Source: Saccopteryx bilineata
Taxonomy: Eukaryota > Chordata > Mammalia > Chiroptera > Emballonuridae
DNA: 64,000 bases
Direction: 5' to 3'
NCBI RefSeq assembly: GCF_036850765.1
Contig: NC_089498.1
Coordinates: 70,782,305 to 70,846,304 of the forward strand
The notes under the pieces were generated by a model. It had not been told where the DNA came from. It worked only from the letters and a program-made list of their open reading frames with translations, and searched no databases. Below, one piece after another: positions 32,508 to 43,538 of the stretch. A program made the translations under genes and the position numbers. Positions within the stretch are counted from its first letter, which is position 1. Each line of letters begins with the position of its first letter.

Positions 32508-33540
32508 TCTGCTTTATAGAGAAAATACCAAAATACTTTGAGATTTTAACTTGATTGTGTAAAATACAGTTAGAGCAAATATAGAATATTATGTAATCAT
32601 GAAGGAGTATATTGAGCAAACTAATTACACAGTTTGGAAAGGAGAGGGAGAAATGGAACAGTCTTTAAAGTTTTGTGGGTAAGGACTTACTAAGCAGCTG
32701 GCTGCTGCCCTGGGGGTCAGTGACAGGATCGACAGGTTATGGCTTGGTCTCCTTTTAAAATTTTCTCTTTGCCTTTGGCATTGTACTGGAAAACTAGCCT
32801 GCTTCCTTTGACCCTAGCCTCTTAGATTTTCAAATATACTGGGTCCTTTACTCTTTTCAGGGTAGATGCTATAGGTATCTTGACTAACTTTCATCCTAAT
32901 CATCTATTAGGAAGTAGTTGGATCGATTAGTTATAGAATTGAAGCTTGTCCCATCCAACTCTGAATCTGCTAACTAATAAATATCAAGTCCAGTTGTGGG
33001 CTGAACTTGCTTGGTGTGTCTCACACCTTTCATCTTTGAACAATTTATTATCTATATTGATAAGCTCTATTCATTTTACTATAATTCAAAATGTAAAACT
33101 ATAAATAGTGGTTTCAAATTTCTGACTAGAAAGACTGTTTTCCTCTACCTGAAATGACAGTTTCTGGGAATCCAGTGATTAAGGGGTTGAGGTGGCAGGT
33201 CAGCATAAACTTCTGTCTCCACTGGTGCTATAAGACCAGGTTCCCACTCCATCTTATTAATAATCACTAAAGTTATTTTCAGATAAAGATGGCAGCTTGG
33301 TAGCTGTGCTATAATTCTTTCCACAACCCTTGAATGAAGTAAAGGTGTGATATAATTTCAGGCCTTGATTCTTGAAATTGGACTTGTGAGTTTGGAACTT
33401 CACTTGGTTACTTTATTTGTTGAGGCAGAAGGAAATATTCCTTTAGAGAAAGTCAATTAGAGATAATATCACTGTGGTTAGGTTGTCAGTCTTTGTACCT
33501 AGAGAAAACAAGATTGAACATCAATTGGGGGTATTGAGGA
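32508..33540. other. Non-repetitive stretch
   Basis: About 1 kb with no recognised SINE or gene; continues the low-SINE character of the preceding island. Confidence 0.45.
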
Positions 33541-33769
33541 AAATTATTTTTTTTCTTATTAAGTGAGAGAAGGGGAGGCAGAGACAGACTCCCGCTGGCG
33601 CCCTGACCAGAATCCACCCGGCAAGCCCCCTATGGAGCCATTCTCTGCCTATCTGGGGCTTGCTCCTTTGGTCAGCAATCAAGCTTTTCCTAGTGCCTGA
33701 GGCGGAAGCCCTGGAACCTTTCTCAGCACCCGGTGGCCAACTTGCTCTAATCCAGCCATGGTTGCAGCA

Positions 33770-33828
<59 letters not shown>

Positions 33829-33950
33829 GTGAGAGAGGGAAGGGGTGGAGAAGCAGTTGGTCCCTTTTCCTATGTACCCTGATTGGGAATTGAACCCAGG
33901 ACATCCGCATGGTGGGCCAACGCTGTACCACTGAGGCAACTGGCCAGGAC
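33541..33950 (-). mobile_element. Old family A SINE with (GA)n expansion
   Basis: Minus A-old copy (tail 'aagtgagagaaggggaggcagagac'). An uninterrupted GA tract at about 33775-33821 has expanded in its internal purine-rich segment. Head complement ends CTGGCCAGGACC. Confidence 0.88.
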
Positions 33951-34159
33951 CTAGAAGAAAATTTAATAAAAGGATTGTTTGAATGATGGGGGCTGACATG
34001 GAAAAATGATGGGTCTAATGCTATCAGAGATAAGCACCACTCCTAGGCATGAAGGGTCAAGAGATTGGGAAAATGAAGCCAAGTAGAAGAGTTGTAGCTG
34101 AATAGAGGGAGTAGAGGCTTTTGTTGTGGCCCATTGTTAAATGGGTTTTTCTGCAAACT

Positions 34160-34517
34160 AAAAGTCATAGAGTGGTAGGTATGGAAATCAATACCCTGCC
34201 CTCTAGTTTCCTGCTGTTTTCATTGGTTGATCCCAATATGAAATGAAAAGGAAAGGTAGCTCACTGGTGAAATAAACCTTGGTCAGCCTTCTCTGGCATG
34301 TAGAAGGTATAGAAGGTGTAGTGTAGATCCAGGAGGACAAACTACATATTCAGCATCACTTCCTGACCATAGGAGCAGTATGATAGGGTCAGAAATAGTG
34401 CTAGAACCATGCTTATGTGAGAAGGTAACCTCAGATGAGGCTGGATGAAGTATATGGTACTCTATAGTATTTTTGCAACTAATCTGTAAATCTAAAATCA
34501 TTTCAAAATAAAAAGTG
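34160..34517 (+). mobile_element. L1 3' terminus
   Basis: Ends 'ggtactctatagtatttttgcaactaatctgtaaatctaaaatcatttcaaaataaaaag', the classical L1M 3' terminus in sense. The left border is uncertain. Confidence 0.72.
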
Positions 34518-34520
34518 TGG

Positions 34521-34835
34521 CCTGACCAGGTGGTGGCGCAGGGGATAGAGCATCGGACTGGGATGTGGAAGGACCCAGGTTCGAGACCCAAGGTCGCCAG
34601 CTTGAGCAAAAAAAAAAAAAAAAAAAAAAAAAAGCTCACCAGCTTGGACCCAAGGTCGCTGGCTCCAGCAAGGGGTTACTCGGTCTGCTGAAGGCCCGCG
34701 GTCAAGGCACATATGAGAAAGCAATCAATGAACAACTAAGAAGTCGCAACGACGCAACGAAAAACTAATGATTGATGCTTCTCATCTCTCTCCATTCCTG
34801 TCTGTCTGTCCCTGTCTATCTCTGCCTCTGTAAAA

Positions 34836-34878
<43 letters not shown>

Positions 34879-34890
34879 AAAATAAAAAAA
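34521..34890 (+). mobile_element. Family B SINE with internal A run
   Basis: Plus copy placed at the L1 tail. The usual 'ttgagcgcgggctcatctggtttgagcaaaa' has collapsed to one 'ttgagc' followed by an A run of about 24 at 34610-34633, then 'gctcacc'. Ends in a long (AAAT)n tract at about 34836-34878. Confidence 0.91.
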
Positions 34891-35311
34891 CAGAAAAGGC
34901 CTTCAAACTGGCTAGCCCCTCCTCAGTAAAAAAAAGTGTGGGCATCCCGGAGAGGAGACCTCTTTCATATATTTTGTAATTAGATCCTCTTCCTAGGCTG
35001 GTAAGGGACATTTTCTAGATCTTTGGTTATATATTACCTTTGAAGTAGTATTTGGAAGACTTAGTGAACAAATATAAAGAAATATCAGTAGGTATGAAAC
35101 CAGGAAACTGTCTACAGATGATTTAGAAAAGAAAAAAAAAAAGAAACCAAGTGGTCATCCTGCTGGCTTCTGCACTGGCAGCCGGCCGCAGGGCTCCCTT
35201 CCTTCCTGGTGGTGGTGAAACAGGAGAGCAAGGGGTGTTGCAGTGATGGGCGGTGGGAAACGTAAGATGTATGTTTCACCTAACGAGAACAGACACTGGC
35301 ATACTTATATG

Positions 35312-35770
35312 CACTGGTGAGATTCAACAACTTAAATAGCTGGTTCTCTGCCCTAATGACCCTTTTAAGTATAAAAAACCCCAATATACCGAAAGGTAGT
35401 TTATTGTTTCATGCATTTAATACTTAAATAAGAACAATAAAAGAATTATACAAAAACTAGATTATGTGATAAGGCACAATTTAAAAATATTAATGAAAAA
35501 TATTAAATAATACCTGACAAAAACCAATAAAATTGTTATTTGAGATAATTCCATATTGCTTCTTGATTGGTGTTCTCACTTGCAATTTTCTTTGCTTTTA
35601 TCCAAGTATCATTAGTTGTCTGATCTCCACATTGGACAGCTGCCCCAGTGCCCACCTTAGAGAGAACCTTGAATTACAAGGGCTATTTTAACAACCAGTT
35701 TGCCAAACTCAACCAAAAATTAGGTATCAGTTCTACTGAACCCATGTGAACTGGCTGAATCCCACCACTG
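35312..35770. mobile_element. hAT-type MITE, exact 8-bp TSD
   Basis: Inverted ends CACTGGTGAGATTCA and (complement of right end) CAGTGGTGGGATTCAGCC. Exact 8-bp TSD CTTATATG at 35304-35311 and 35771-35778. 'aaatagctggttctctgccctaatgacc' at the left and 'aaccagtttgcc' at the right are subterminal inverted motifs. No transposase frame, so it is non-autonomous. Confidence 0.9.
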
Positions 35771-35859
35771 CTTATATGTCTTTTTGAAATACATTTTAAA
35801 AGGAGAATTGAATCATACAGTAATCATATTCTTATATGGTTCTGGATTTGTATGACAGT

Positions 35860-35935
35860 GACATTCAAAATATTTAGTGCTACCTACCATCATGCCTGGC
35901 ACATAGAAATGCTTAATAAATGTCATTTCTGATCA
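35860..35935 (+). mobile_element. L2/MIR-type 3' end remnant
   Basis: 'catgcctggcacatagaaatgcttaataaatgtcattt' matches the shared terminal motif of ancient L2/MIR elements; too short to choose between them. Confidence 0.5.
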
Positions 35936-36065
35936 TTATTATTAACATTCATTAAATGTATTCTTAGCACATACTAAATACTGGGGCTATAGCCGTTTCT
36001 CCCTTCAGGGAAACTTAATGATGCTGAAAAAAAAAGAAGGCAAAAAAAATTAAAGACAAGTGGAT

Positions 36066-36232
36066 AAGTCCTTGTTGTCCTGATATGCCAAGGTTACTGG
36101 TTCGATCCTTGGTCAGGGCACATACAAGGGGCAACCAATGAATGCGTAAATAACTGGAACAACAAATTGATCTTTCTCTCTTTCTCCCTTTCCTCTTCCC
36201 CTCCTCTCTCTTTAATTTACATCAATTTAAAA
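36066..36232 (+). mobile_element. Family D (VES-like) SINE with TSD
   Basis: Plus copy: 'ggttcgatccttggtcagggcacatac', 'caaccaatgaatgcgtaaataactggaac', CT tail, 'acatcaattta'. TSD AAAGACAAGTGGAT at 36052-36065 against AAAGACAAATGGAT at 36233-36246. Confidence 0.9.
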
Positions 36233-36512
36233 AAAGACAAATGGATGAAAAAAGAAATAAAAAAAAGGAAAAAAAAGAAAAAAGACAAATGGAAAAATTA
36301 CAAATAGTGGTATGTCTATGCATTGAAAAAAAATAGTGCTAAGAAAGGGAAAACAACATTTAGGGAAATTTACTTGGTATCTTTGAGAATCAGTGCTGAT
36401 TTAAAAGTACCAAATTAATTACCACTGAGTTACCTTGTATATTTTTAAAACCCATAAAACTAAAAAAAAAAAAGGAAAATAACAGTTACTAAAGATTTTT
36501 ATCTGTACATTT

Positions 36513-36810
36513 TTTTTGGTGACAGCAACAGAGAAATAAGAGGGACAGACAGACAGGAAGGGAGAGAGATGAGAAGCATCAATTCTTTGGTTTGGCACCT
36601 TAGCTGTTCATTGATTGCTTTCTTATATGTGCCTAGATTGGGAGGGGGCTACAGTAGATCAGGTGAAGCCAGGGACCTTGGGCTCAAGCTGGTGATCTTT
36701 GCTCAAACCAGATAAGCCCATGCTCAAGCCGGAAACCTTGGGGTTTCTAACCTGGGTCCTTTGCGGCCCTAGTTCGACGCTCTATCCACTGCACCACAGC
36801 CTGGTCAGGC
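36513..36810 (-). mobile_element. Family B SINE
   Basis: Minus copy. Flanks CTGTACATTT and CTGCACATTT are the likely TSD. Head complement ends CCTGGTCAGGC. Confidence 0.9.
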
Positions 36811-36909
36811 TCTCTGCACATTTATCTACAACTTTGTCTGAGGTAGTATAAGAAATCATTGGTAAAATTTCTGAATCCTGGTAATAATGGAACATTCCAT
36901 GATTTACAA

Positions 36910-37744
36910 CCGGGGTCCCCAAACTATGGCCTGCGGGCTGCATGCGGCTCCCTGAGGCCAATTATCTGGCCCCTGCTGCACTTCCGGAAGGGGCACTTCT
37001 TTCATTGGTGGTCAGTGAGAGGAACACAGGATGCATCTGGTGATGCGGGATGCACACGTCATGGCTCCAGAAGCGCGTCATATCACTTGTTATGGCTAGC
37101 AGTGACAAATATGGAACTGGACATTGACCATCTCATTAGCCAAAAGCAGGCCCATAGTTCCCATTGAAATACTGGTCAGTTTGATGATTTCAATTTACTT
37201 GTTCTTTATTTTAAATATTGTATTTGTTCCCGTTTTGTTTTTTTATTTTAAAATAAGACATGTATGCCTGACCAGGCGGTGGCACAGTGGAGAGAGCATC
37301 GGACTAGGATGCAGAGGACCCAGGTTCGAGACCCCGAGGTCGCCAGCTTGAGCGCAGGCTCATCTGGTTTGAGCAAAAGCCCACCAACTTGAACCCAAGG
37401 TCGCTGGCTCGAGCAAGGGGTTACTTGGTCTGCTGAAGGCCCGCGATCAAGGCACATATGAGGAAGCAATCAATGAACAACTAAGGTGTTGCAATGCGCA
37501 ATGAAAAACTAATGATTGATGTTTCTCATCTCTCTCTGTTCCTGTCTGTCTGTCCCTGTCTATCCCTCTCTCTGACTCACTCTCTGTCTCTGTAAAAAAG
37601 AAAAAAAAAAGAAAGAAAAAAAAAGAAAAAAAGATATGTGCAGTGTGCATAGGGATTTGTTCATAGTTTTATTTATAGTCCGGCCCTCCAATGATCTGAG
37701 GGACAGTGAACTGGCCCCCTGTGTAAAAAGTTTGGGGACCCCTG
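36910..37744. mobile_element. hAT-type element, exact 8-bp TSD
   Basis: Inverted ends CCGGGGTCCCCAAACT and, from the right, CAGGGGTCCCCAAACT. Exact TSD ATTTACAA at 36902-36909 and 37745-37752. Subterminal 'ggcctgcgggctgcatgcggctccctgaggcc' left and 'ccggccctccaatgatctgagggacagtgaactggcc' right. A short frame near 37109-37165 reads MELDIDHLISQKQ, possibly a remnant of a transposase start (inference). A B SINE lies inside. Confidence 0.92.
37264..37630 (+). mobile_element. Family B SINE inside the hAT
   Basis: Near-consensus plus copy, GCCTGACC head from 37266, box B GGTTCGAGACC. TSD AAGACATGT at 37255-37263 against AAGATATGT at 37631-37639. Post-dates the hAT insertion. Confidence 0.93.
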
Positions 37745-37752
37745 ATTTACAA

Positions 37753-38500
37753 CAACATGTTGCATGTTTAAGTGATAGGTCAAATACTGAGTTTGATCAT
37801 TATTCAGGAAATAAAACTTGCCATTTTGATAGAGTCTTTCACAGTCCTATGCAACAAATTTTATACTTCTGAATATAACAGATTAGTGGGAGAAGAAAAT
37901 TCAGAATAGGTGGTGACAGTATCTATAACCAGATATCAGCTTATTATATATAAATTGGAGGAAGATAATCTCTATAGAAGATGCTCATATAAATTTAATA
38001 ATTTAGAGTTATGATTCAACACATGGTCCTTATTTTCCTCATTATGTCACAAGCTGGCAAAAACTGTCAAAGCCGTGTGTTCATCCACCAGTGTTTATTC
38101 ACATGATCAAAGACACACATGGGCCTTCTGGTTTGCATATTCAGAAACTATAACATAGCATTTTTCCCAGAGATGATCAGACTGATTCCAAGGCTGGGTT
38201 GTCACTAATCCAGCTCACACACAGGAAAATCCTTTATTTATCTTTGGAGTATGTACATTTCCAGTGACTCAAGACTCCTTTCTCTAATTTCTAGGAATGA
38301 TCCCAAACACAGAATCAGAGTGTATGAAGCCAAGTGGGGTGAATGGGCTTGAGGGAAATTTCATTTAGGCCATAAAAAAAGTCTGTTGAATTCTTTCTAG
38401 CACAGAAAAGAACACATATATCTTGAATCTTGACTACTGCTCATCTGATACTGTGTTTGTGTTTTGATAGTACTGGATTCATATTGCTTGCTAAGGTCTA
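37753..38500. other. Non-repetitive stretch
   Basis: About 750 bp with nothing recognised on either strand. Confidence 0.45.
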
Positions 38501-38506
38501 CTTTTT

Positions 38507-38775
38507 CTTTTTTCTTCTTCTTTTTTTTTTTTTAGCCAGAGAGAGACAGACAGAAAGGGAGAATGATAAGAAGCATCAACTCATAGTTGCAGCACTTAGT
38601 TATTCATTGATTGCTGTTGTAGGCTTCAGCTGAGCAGTGACCTTTGGGCTCAAGCCCGCCACCATGAAGTCATGTCTATCATTACACCCATGAGCAAGCC
38701 AGCGACCTAGGATTTCAAACCTGGGTCCTCAGCGTCCCAGGCGACTCTATCCACCATGCAACCTCTTGTTCAGGC
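38507..38775 (-). mobile_element. Family B SINE, shortened
   Basis: Minus copy lacking the 'catatgtgccttgac' part of the body. Tail T-rich, head complement 'caacctcttgttcaggc'. Confidence 0.84.
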
Positions 38776-38959
38776 CGAACTTAGTTTTAAATATTTTAAG
38801 TATTATGTTGTGTGTGTGATTTTTTGTTTAAAAAAAATTGTGTGTGTTAAATTTTAAATATACTGTATGCATACACACACCCACATAAGATAATAAGTCT
38901 GTTGGGGAGTTATATGCATTTAATATTATATGTAAAATGCTAGCGAGAGTAATATCTCT

Positions 38960-39157
38960 TTTTTCTTTGAGGCTTTTAAAATTTATTTATTTTAGAGAGG
39001 AGAGAGATAGAGAGAGAGAAGAGAGAAAAAGAAGGGAGGGAAGTGCAGGAAGCATCAACTTCGAATAGTGCCTTGATCAGACAAGCCCCAGGTTTCAAAC
39101 CAGCAAACTCAACATTCCAGGTCGAGGCTTTATCCACTAAGACACCACAGGTCAGGC
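38960..39157 (-). mobile_element. Family C SINE
   Basis: Minus copy with AGTAATATCTC on both sides (about 38947 and 39159) as TSD. Head complement ends CACAGGTCAGGC. Confidence 0.9.
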
Positions 39158-39159
39158 CA

Positions 39160-39553
39160 GTAATATCTCAATTAGTGATATTGTTATGATAATTAAAGGT
39201 GAAATATGTTACTAAAAATATTAAGGGAACATTTCTGAAAACGTTTATTTTCTTAGCAGTATGTTTAAAAAGGACTAGAATATTATCAGTGTGAAAAAGA
39301 ATTCCCAGTTGATGGTTTGTTTGAATTATAAAACTCAGTTATAAAGATAAAGGTAGATTGGGATGAACACATTTGAAATAGGACACAAGTTACAGCAGTA
39401 TTTATATACCTTAAGCATGATTTTTTCCAGAAAAGAATCACATAAGAAAACTCGCTAAACTATCAAAAAAGATTAAGTATCTGACTGTCTTTTTCTATCT
39501 TAGAAATGTTTTCACTAAATATCCTTAATATTTTGTGTATTCATTCTACTTTA
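39160..39553. other. Non-repetitive stretch
   Basis: AT-rich, nothing recognised. Borders the triple SINE block. Confidence 0.45.
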
Positions 39554-39566
39554 GAAAAGGAAAATA

Positions 39567-39897
39567 GCCTGACCAGGCGGTGGCACAGTGGATAGGGCAT
39601 CGTACTGGGATGTGGAGGACCCAGGTTCGAGACCCTGAGGTCGCCAGCTTGAGCGTGTGCTCATCTGGTTTGAGCAAAAGCTCACCAGTTTGGACCCAAG
39701 GTCGCTGGCTCCAGCAAGGGGTTACTCGGTCTGCTGAAGCCCACGGTCAAGGCACATATGAGAAAGCAATCAATGAACAACTAACTAAGGCGTCTCAACG
39801 AAAAACTAATGATTGATGCTTCTCATCTCTCCGTTCCTCTCTGTCTGTCCCTATATATCCCTCTCTCTGAGTCTGTCTCTGTCTCTGTAAAAAAAAG
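39567..39897 (+). mobile_element. Family B SINE (first of three in tandem)
   Basis: Near-consensus plus copy, box A TGGCACAGTGG, box B GGTTCGAGACC. Its A-rich end is followed at once by a C head. Confidence 0.93.
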
Positions 39898-40112
39898 AGC
39901 CTGACCTGTGATGGCGCAGTGGATAAAGCGTCGACCTGGAATGCTGAGGTCGCTGGTTCGAAACCCTGGGCTTACCTGGTCAAGGCACATATGGGAGGTG
40001 ATGCTTCCTGCTCCTCCCCCCTTGTCTCTCTCTCCTTTCTCTCTCTCTCTCTCCTCTCTGTCTCTCCTCTCTAAAAATAAATAAATAAATAAAATTAAAA
40101 AAAAGAAAAAAA
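39898..40112 (+). mobile_element. Family C SINE (second of three in tandem)
   Basis: Near-consensus plus copy, head GCCTGACCTGTGATGGCGC, box B GGTTCGAAACC. Its A-rich end joins the next C head. Confidence 0.93.
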
Positions 40113-40114
40113 AA

Positions 40115-40236
40115 GTCTGACCTGTGGTGGCGCAGTGGATAAAGCGTTGACCTGGAATGCTGAGGTTACCGGTTCAAAAAACCCTGGGCTTGCCTGGTCA
40201 AGGCATATATGGAGTTGATGCTTCCTGCTCCTCCCC

Positions 40237-40275
<39 letters not shown>

Positions 40276-40372
40276 AACTCTCTCTCCTCTCTAAAATGAA
40301 TAAATAAATAAATAAAATAAAATAAAATAAAAAACACTAAGTTTAAAAAAAAAAAAAAGAAAAGAAAAAAAA
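40115..40372 (+). mobile_element. Family C SINE (third of three in tandem)
   Basis: Plus copy, head GTCTGACCTGTGGTGGCGC, B box with two extra A (GGTTCAAAAAACCC), (CT)n and long A-rich end. The motif 'aaggaaaataa' left of the block recurs after it at about 40377. Confidence 0.92.
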
Positions 40373-40409
40373 AGAAGGAAAATAATTTAATAACAGAGTA
40401 TTCCAGTTC

Positions 40410-40960
40410 TTTTTTAAAATACATTGATTTTAGAGAAACTGCAATTTGCTATTCCACTTATTAATATATTCATTGGTTGATTTTTTTTTTTGTGACAAAG
40501 ACAGAGAGAGGAACAGACAGGGGCAGACAAACAGGAATGGAGAAAGGTTACAAGCATCGATTCTTCATTGTGGCACCGTTATTTATTGACTGCTTTCTCA
40601 TATGTGCCTTGACCAGGGGGCTAGAGCAGAGCAAATGATCCCTTGCTCAAGCCAGGGACCTTGTAATCATGTCTATTATCCCACACTCAATCCAGTAACC
40701 CTGCGCTCAAGCTGGTGAGCCTACCCTCAAGCCGGATGAGCCCGCCCTCAAGCCGATTGAGCCCGCCCTCAAATCGGCCAGCTTAGGGTTTTGAACCTGG
40801 GTCCTCTGCATCCCATTCCAATGCTCTACACACTGTGCAACTGCTTGGTCAGGCTCATTGGTTGATTCTTGTATGTGCCCTGACCAGGGATCAAACCTGC
40901 AACCTTTGTGTATTTGCACAATGGTCTATTCTATTAAATTAGCTACCTTGCCTGGGCCTT
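40410..40960 (-). mobile_element. Family D (VES-like) SINE split by family B
   Basis: Left part 40410-40482 (tail 'acattgattttagagaaac') and right part 40856-40960 ('cttgtatgtgccctgaccagggatcaaacctgcaacc', head complement 'accttgcctgggc') form one minus copy. Confidence 0.83.
40483..40855 (-). mobile_element. Family B SINE nested in D, amplified units
   Basis: Minus copy with TSD CATTGGTTGATT at 40471-40482 and 40856-40867. Between about 40700 and 40785 the unit 'gagccYgccctcaagccg' is repeated three to four times, an internal expansion. Confidence 0.9.
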
Positions 40961-40967
40961 TCAATTT

Positions 40968-41151
40968 TTAAAAAACAATTTTTTTAAAGATTTTATTTAT
41001 TCATTTTTTAGAGAGAGGAGAGAGAGGGTGGGGGAGGAGTAGGAAGCATCAACTCCCATATGTGCCTTGATCAGGCAAGCCCAGGATTTTGAACCAGCAA
41101 CCTCAGGATTCCAGGTTGATACTTTATCCACTGCACCACCTTAGGTCAGGC
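40968..41151 (-). mobile_element. Family C SINE
   Basis: Minus copy. CCTTTCAATTTTT left and CCCTTCAATTCTT right mark the probable TSD. Head complement 'ccttaggtcagg'. Confidence 0.89.
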
Positions 41152-41324
41152 AACCCTTCAATTCTTGAAATAAGTTTAAAGTAATTTTATATACAATTTC
41201 CCTCTGAAAAAATATATCTGTAAATTTCTGAACATTTAAATTTTTATATCACAGTGCTTTTCATTATTTTCATTTAAAAAGTTTTAACTAAGAGTGTACT
41301 TATGATATCAGCAGTACCCAGATG

Positions 41325-41545
41325 AAAGTGTATGACCTTTAATGTCACACAGTTCTGGATTTAAGCCTATCTTCTTCTATTGACTAACTGTGACCTAGGA
41401 AATTTAACTAAACTTTCTGTGACATATTTTTATTATCTGTATTAGAGAAATAATAATTAATCCACAAGGTGTTTGGTAGATTACATAATTTATAAGTTAC
41501 TGAATTTGTTTATTTATACTAGATGTTCAATAAATGATAGCTATC
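41325..41545 (+). mobile_element. MIR SINE (ancient)
   Basis: Sense MIR-like order: 'cacacagttctggatttaagcc', 'ttgactaactgtgacctaggaaatttaactaaactttctgtg', 'ttattatctgtattagagaaataataat', 'ggtgtttggtagattacata', 'actagatgttcaataaatgatagct'. Confidence 0.78.
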
Positions 41546-41599
41546 TTTATTTTTATTCTATTATTAATATAAAATTCTTTATAGAATAGCAATGTGTTT

Positions 41600-41933
41600 A
41601 TAGATATTAAGTTTTATTATTATTATTATTATTATTATTAGAGAAAGAGAGGGAGGGAGGGACAGAGAGACAAGAAGGGAGAAATGAAAGCATCAACTCA
41701 TAGTTGCGGTACCTTAGTTGTACATTAATTGCTTTCTCATATGAGCCTTTACAGTGGAGAGCTCCGGCCGAGCCGTTGACTTTTTCCTCAAGCCAGTGAT
41801 CATGGGATCATGTCTGTGATCCCACTCTCAAGCCGGACGAGCATGCAGTCAAGCTGGCGACCTAGGGGTTTCGAACCTGTGTCCTCAGCATCCCAAGTCA
41901 ATGCTCTATCCACTCTGCCATGCCTAATCAGGC
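41600..41933 (-). mobile_element. Family B SINE with (ATT)n tail
   Basis: Minus copy with an (ATT)n tract at about 41614-41640 and 'gagagggagggagggacagag'. Head complement 'catgcctaatcaggc' is slightly decayed. Confidence 0.87.
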
Positions 41934-42254
41934 TAATTATTCTTTAAACTATATTTTAAACCTTTTCAGTTTGTTAACAGCATTTAACTTTGTGATCTGC
42001 ACAGTGTCTTTAATGTAACGTTTCTTGCCTATAACTCAATAATTGTCAGTTTAATGACTAGTTAGATTAATAGATGTCATTGCCTAAGTTTAGTCAGTTA
42101 GGTCTGAATTGTAGAAGTAATATGGTGATATTTGGGTGTATAAGAGAAACTACTCTTTCTCAAATCATCAGGCAATCCTTGAATTGTCTCTATAATAAAC
42201 TGTTATGGAAATTAGGGCACATTTTATTTGATTAATTTTTCTTTTTCTCTTTTT
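41934..42254. other. Non-repetitive stretch
   Basis: Nothing recognised. Confidence 0.4.
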
Positions 42255-42686
42255 AAAAAATTTATTGATTCATTTAAGAAAGGGGGGAATGGGGCCTGAC
42301 CAGGCAGTGGTGCAGTGGATAGAGCGTCGAACTGGGATGCCGAAGACCCAGGTTCGAGACCCCTAGGTCGCCAGATTGAGTGCGGGCTCATCTGGTTTGA
42401 GCAAAAGCTTACCAGCTTGGACCCAAGGTCCCTGGCTTGAGCAAGGGGTTACTTGGTCTGCTGAAGGCTCGTGGTCAAGGCACATAAGAGAATGCAATCA
42501 ATAAACAACTGAAGTGTCACAATGCACAACGGAAAAAAAAAAAAAGAGGGGAGGGGGAATGGGGATGAGAAAAGCAGGAAGCATCAACTAACATATATGC
42601 CTTCACCAGGCAAGCCCGGGGTTTTGAATCGGCAACCTCAGCGTTCCAAGTTGATGCTTTATCCACTGTACAATCATAGGTCAGGC
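42255..42686 (-). mobile_element. Family C SINE split by family B
   Basis: Tail 42255-42294 and body-head 42551-42686 of one minus copy. Head complement 'caatcataggtcaggc'. Confidence 0.87.
42295..42546 (+). mobile_element. Family B SINE nested in C, no CT tail
   Basis: Plus copy, box B GGTTCGAGACC, ending abruptly after 'cacaatgcacaacgg' with an A run and without the usual CT-rich 3' part. TSD-like (A)GGGGGGAATGGGG left, GAGGGGGAATGGGG right. Confidence 0.89.
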
Positions 42687-42689
42687 AAT

Positions 42690-43420
42690 TTCTCTTTCTT
42701 TAATTGGAAAATAAGACCCATAGAAAAGTTGAAAGAATGAAACAGTAAACATTTATTTATACTCTTTTTTTATATATACACATTTTCTACTTTGCTGGAC
42801 CATGTGACATTTTAACCTGTAAATACTTCAACCTACCCTTCCTCAGAAAACAATACAATAAGCACAATACAATTATCACACTGAAGAAATCTTACAGTGA
42901 TTCAGTCTAATCTAATCTAAGGTACTGTTCTTTAAAAATCTTTTTAATTGTTTAACCCCTCTCCCCAAAAGAAAACCTTTCTCTTTTCTGTTTTTCTTGT
43001 TTGTTTGTTTTTTTAAAGATTTTATTTATTCATTTGAGAGAGGAAAGAGAGAAAGAGAGAGATATAGGGAAAGAGTAGGGAGACCCAAGGGGGAGGAGCA
43101 GGAAGCATCAACTCCCATATGTGCCTTGACTGGGTAAGCCCAGGGTTTTGAACCAGCGACCTCAGCATTCCAGGTTGACGCTTCATCCACTGCGCCACCA
43201 GAGGTCAGGCTAACTCTTTTCTTCTTGATCTAGCATCCAGTCCAATCTTAGATCATAGCTTGCATTTGGTCATGTGTATTTGGTCTCCTTTCTCCTGGTC
43301 TTTTCACATGCGTGTGAGTGTGTTTTGACTGATAATTTTAAACACAACTTGTCTTTTATTACATTTTTATAAAAACCTTTTGATTTGAAGGTCAAGAAAT
43401 CTAGGTAACAGTAAAACTTC
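42690..43420 (-). mobile_element. Probable L1 3' region, reverse
   Basis: 'gatctagcatccagtccaatcttagatcatagcttgcatttggtcatgtgtatttggtctcctttctcctggtc' resembles the complement of a well-known L1M 3' segment. Diverged; a C SINE sits inside. Left part unassigned. Confidence 0.45.
43005..43210 (-). mobile_element. Family C SINE
   Basis: Minus copy with a duplicated purine segment in the tail. Head complement 'ccaccagaggtcaggc'. Confidence 0.9.
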
Positions 43421-43538
43421 AGTTTTTAGGTAGATTGTCCAATCCACATTTAGCAGTTGTGGTCTTTTTAGAGACTGTCCAGGGCTTCATGGATTGAATC
43501 CTAAATTCAGAATTGGAGATGAGTAGATTAAAAAAACA

